A stretch of DNA of 8,624 bases from Psychrilyobacter sp. (GTDB taxonomy: Bacteria > Fusobacteriota > Fusobacteriia > Fusobacteriales > Fusobacteriaceae). This document shows positions 6,345 through 8,624 of this stretch, one piece after another. The stretch is from assembly GCA_030621995.1 (NCBI GenBank), contig JAUXGP010000063.1:1-8624 (forward strand). The letters run 5' to 3'. Under the pieces are notes generated by a model. That model was not told the DNA's origin, did no database searches, and saw only the letters and a list, made by a program, of their open reading frames with translations. Within the stretch, counting starts at the first letter, position 1, and each line of letters begins with the position of its first letter. The translations under genes and the position numbers were made by a program.

Positions 6345-7130
6345 ATGTGTAAAGAAAACATGTACGATAATTATGAAACAGCAGATAATGTTGTTAAGAT
6401 GGGAATTAAAAAAGCTAAAAATAAGAGTATCGATGTATTTTTATTTGGTATTTTAGGCGGATTTTTTATTGCTTTGGGATATATGGGATATATGACTGTT
6501 ACCCAGACTATGAGAACCAGGATAGATACAGGATTAGCCAGTTTTTTGGGAGCCAGTGTCTTCCCGGTTGGAATAATGTTATGTATAGTCGTAGGAGGAT
6601 CGTTATTTACCAGCAATAATCTGCTGACTCTTGCACTGCTGGATAAAAAAATCAGTTTAAAAGATCTATTCAGGAACTGGATCTTTGTATGGCTGGGAAA
6701 CTTTACTGGTTCTATAGCAGCAGCTGCCTTAGCTGTCACAGCAGGGTTATATAAGTCTGAAGCAATTCATTCTGTAGCTGTCCATATGGCAGAGCATAAG
6801 GCGATTTTAGGATTTTCTGAAGCTGTAGCCAGTGCATTTTTCTGTAATGTTTTAGTAGCTTTAGGTGCCTGGATGGCCATGTCCGGGAAGGATCTTATAT
6901 CTAAAGTTATAGGTGTATGGTTCCCGATTATGTTATTTGTACTTTGCGGATTTCAGCATGTAGTAGCCAATATGTATGTTTTAAGTTTAGGAATGATATT
7001 AGGAGCAGACTATACCTTAGGAGAGATGTTTATGAACAATCTTATCCCTGTTACCATTGGAAATGCTCTTTCTGGAGGATTAATTATTCCTGCTATATAT
7101 TATTTTTTATTGGTGAAAAACAAAAAATAA
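6345..7130 (+). CDS. Formate/nitrite transporter (FNT) family channel, FocA-like
   Basis: 261 residues from the ATG at 6345, chosen because AAGGATGG lies about nine bases upstream and the frame's earlier ATG (6291) sits in the promoter. FNT proteins are pentameric inner-membrane channels for formate, nitrite or hydrosulfide. A hydrophilic N-terminus (1-28) precedes six membrane segments at roughly 30-50, 65-98, 110-133, 154-180, 188-216 and 232-256, with broken second and fifth helices. Family motifs: FPVG (73-76), GGSLFTSNN (84-92), NWIFVWLGN (111-119), AEHK with Lys152, CNVLVALGAW (167-176), GFQHVVANMY with the central pore His205, and NNLIPVTIGNALSGG. Two usually acidic positions look changed: Ser86 where E/D normally precedes LFT, and Gln204 where Glu normally precedes the pore His. 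Its divergence from ftcD favours formate as substrate, but hydrosulfide or nitrite cannot be excluded. It ends before a strong terminator. Confidence 0.92.
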   Translation: MCKENMYDNYETADNVVKMGIKKAKNKSIDVFLFGILGGFFIALGYMGYMTVTQTMRTRIDTGLASFLGASVFPVGIMLCIVVGGSLFTSNNLLTLALLDKKISLKDLFRNWIFVWLGNFTGSIAAAALAVTAGLYKSEAIHSVAVHMAEHKAILGFSEAVASAFFCNVLVALGAWMAMSGKDLISKVIGVWFPIMLFVLCGFQHVVANMYVLSLGMILGADYTLGEMFMNNLIPVTIGNALSGGLIIPAIYYFLLVKNKK

Positions 7131-7138
7131 ATTTTATT

Positions 7139-7168
7139 TTAAAAGCCGGCAGATCTGCCGGCTTTTAA
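7139..7168. terminator. Palindromic intrinsic terminator after the FNT gene
   Basis: A perfect palindrome whose arms TTAAAAGCCGGCA and TGCCGGCTTTTAA pair around the loop GATC. The GC-rich core is flanked by AAAA and TTTT, so it can end transcription from both strands: the FNT gene on + (stop eight bases before) and the ligase on - (stop about 130 bases before). Confidence 0.88.
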
Positions 7169-7295
7169 TCTTCTTCTAAAACTCTTTTAATTTCCCTACC
7201 TTCTTCTTATGTTCCTAGCTTGGAGTTTTTTAGGTCTTCCAATAAGACCAGGAGTATCAATGTTTATATAATTAAACAGAGTTACATATAAAAAA
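7169..7295 (-). other. Noncoding gap with a possible decayed gene tail
   Basis: No intact gene. Read on the - strand just after the ligase stop, one frame is open for about 30 codons and includes NIDTPGLIGRPKKLQARNIR before TAG. A second frame then gives GREIKRVLEED and a TAA that abuts the terminator stem, as a true gene end would. Together these could be the C-terminus of a lost gene broken by a frameshift. I do not recognise the protein. The region is short and purine-rich, so chance is a real alternative. A 6-bp hairpin (7233-7238 with 7244-7249) also lies here. Confidence 0.25.
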
Positions 7296-8624
7296 CTAAT
7301 CTTTTTGTTTGCATGAAATTATCTGTCTATACTTCCCTGTATGAGAATCTACAGGGATTTTATCTACTTTTTCTATTGTTATTTTTATATCCTTCTCAAG
7401 TTTTTTAGACTTTAAAACTTCAATTATTAAAGATACTATTTCCTTGTCGGGATCTATTTTTTCCCTTTCAACATATTTTATTGTTAAGGTTTTTCTATCT
7501 TCTTGAATAAATTGAATTTTTTTCACACCTTTAAAATACATTCCTACCAGTTGAAAAGCTGTTATTTTTTCCCTGCTTCCGTCTCCCCTTTCAAAATAGA
7601 GATCATCGACTACTCTTCCAGCAATTTCATCTATAAGGGTAAAATTAAAATCCTGGTCTTTGGATTTTTTTAACCTGTCTTCCATCCTATATCTTAAAAG
7701 AGGCATAACGTAATTATAAAGGTTGGTTACTATCAGATCTCCTACTTCTCCTGAATTTACTTCGTCCATCTTTTCATCAACTATCTCAAATTTATAATAA
7801 TCATCAAAAAGAAAAAGCTGTCCTCTTTCAGGTATTTCAGAACCCATTCCCAAAGATTCAGTTGCTCCATAAAAATTCAAGGGAGTTATTCCGAATGCTC
7901 TTTCAATTACCTCTTTCCTGTTTCGAGTCAATTTATCTGCTGAACAAAATACTCGTTTTGGAAATATTTCCAAGTTCCCGTTGAGTTTTTCTTCTGCCAT
8001 GGCAGCTATAGATGAAGAGTATCCAGATAAAATAGTCGGTTGAAATTCATTCAATGAATTTATGATCTCTTGAAAATCACCATTAACATCTAAAGTCAAA
8101 GTTGTGTAGTTTATATTTTTTGCTTCTTGAGCCAAATTATAACTGGCAAAATTTCCTCCTGTTGCTATAATAAAAGCAATCCTTTCTTTTTTTAATAAAT
8201 TAATCTTATGGGATCTATCGACCCTTCCTATGATAAAAGCCTTTACTGTAGCCCATGCCTTTTGATCATAAGCGAAAATTGTAGGGTTTCCAGTAGATCC
8301 GGAAGAAGTTATAGCTATATATTTCCCTTTATATTTTTTCCCCCAATTTTCCCTATGACTTACAAATTCTTCCAATTTTTCTCTGTTAAAATCTTTTGTA
8401 CAGATAAGATCATCAAAATTGTCTATTATAATTTCTTTATCAATTGTAGGGTATTTATTGTAGTCTATCATTTTATAGTTTTCCAGGGTTATTCCATGTT
8501 CTTCATAAAATTCACGATAAAATTTTGAATTTTTTAGAACATGTTCAATAAGATTATTCAATTTGTTTTTTTGTAGTTCAAGTATCTCATCCCGTGAACG
8601 TTTATTATTTTTTTTTATATTATA
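7296..8624 (-). CDS. PaaK/CapK-like AMP-forming ligase (5' end missing)
   Basis: Member of the ANL superfamily closest to phenylacetate-CoA ligase, coenzyme F390 synthetase and CapK-type proteins, which activate a carboxylic acid as acyl-AMP. The frame is open to the right edge (442 visible codons), and the residues before the TTG at 8561 read RSRDEILELQKNKLNNLIEH, matching the family's usual N-terminal helix, so TTG is internal and the true start lies beyond. Counting from the edge, motifs are: phosphate loop TSSGSTGNP (106-114), NFYGATES (250-257) at the adenine site, PLLRYRMEDR (308-317) with the ribose-binding Asp316, and DSHTGKYR (426-433) with the likely catalytic Lys431. Only a few N-terminal residues seem to be missing. 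Cytosolic, with no membrane segment seen. CapK-like members often sit in polysaccharide loci, but neighbours here give no help. The acid substrate is unknown; phenylacetate should not be assumed. It ends in TAG. Confidence 0.85.
   Translation of the reverse strand, partial: YNIKKNNKRSRDEILELQKNKLNNLIEHVLKNSKFYREFYEEHGITLENYKMIDYNKYPTIDKEIIIDNFDDLICTKDFNREKLEEFVSHRENWGKKYKGKYIAITSSGSTGNPTIFAYDQKAWATVKAFIIGRVDRSHKINLLKKERIAFIIATGGNFASYNLAQEAKNINYTTLTLDVNGDFQEIINSLNEFQPTILSGYSSSIAAMAEEKLNGNLEIFPKRVFCSADKLTRNRKEVIERAFGITPLNFYGATESLGMGSEIPERGQLFLFDDYYKFEIVDEKMDEVNSGEVGDLIVTNLYNYVMPLLRYRMEDRLKKSKDQDFNFTLIDEIAGRVVDDLYFERGDGSREKITAFQLVGMYFKGVKKIQFIQEDRKTLTIKYVEREKIDPDKEIVSLIIEVLKSKKLEKDIKITIEKVDKIPVDSHTGKYRQIISCKQKD

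Noticed and set aside
7233..7249. Hairpin GGTCTT/AAGACC as a terminator for the ligase
   Set aside because: The stem is only 6 bp and on the - strand it is followed by an A-run, not a U-run. The strong palindrome at 7139-7168 fits better.

Overview
The window is AT-rich, densely packed bacterial DNA. Its gene content (split FtcD and FchA proteins for histidine degradation, ferredoxin-inserted MinD-type ATPases next to a NifX/NifB-like protein, an FNT anion channel, an M42 aminopeptidase) suggests a strictly anaerobic, amino-acid-fermenting bacterium. Fusobacteriota is my best guess and a clostridial relative is possible; this is inference from gene content and base composition only. No rRNA, tRNA, CRISPR array or insertion sequence was found.

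Left block (1-2012, + strand). Three genes are coupled by ATGA overlaps: the 3' part of a NifX/NifB-type dinitrogenase-cofactor-family protein that runs off the left edge, then two paralogous MinD-superfamily ATPases, each with two inserted 4Fe-4S motifs. They look like a metal-cofactor or iron-sulfur handling unit. A 23-bp perfect stem (2010-2058) ends this operon and the convergent one, and it contains both stop codons.

Middle block (6165 down to 2052, - strand). This is a histidine-utilisation operon in the order ftcD, hutI, fchA, M42 aminopeptidase. FtcD moves the formimino group of formiminoglutamate to tetrahydrofolate, FchA deaminates it to methenyl-THF, and HutI would open imidazolonepropionate to make formiminoglutamate. 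hutI carries a single in-frame TAA at codon 163 where the rest of the frame is intact, so the pathway is broken in this sequence unless the stop is an error or is read through. hutH and hutU are not in the window. hutI and fchA are each preceded by a matching small hairpin plus an identical 13-bp G-rich ribosome-binding element.

Divergent region and right block. Between ftcD and a + strand FNT-family channel gene lie two opposed promoters separated by repeated TACTTTTT boxes. The FNT protein may export formate derived from the histidine one-carbon unit. A palindromic terminator follows it. The right end holds a - strand PaaK/CapK-like AMP-forming ligase whose reading frame continues past the right edge. 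The short gap between them may contain a decayed coding tail.
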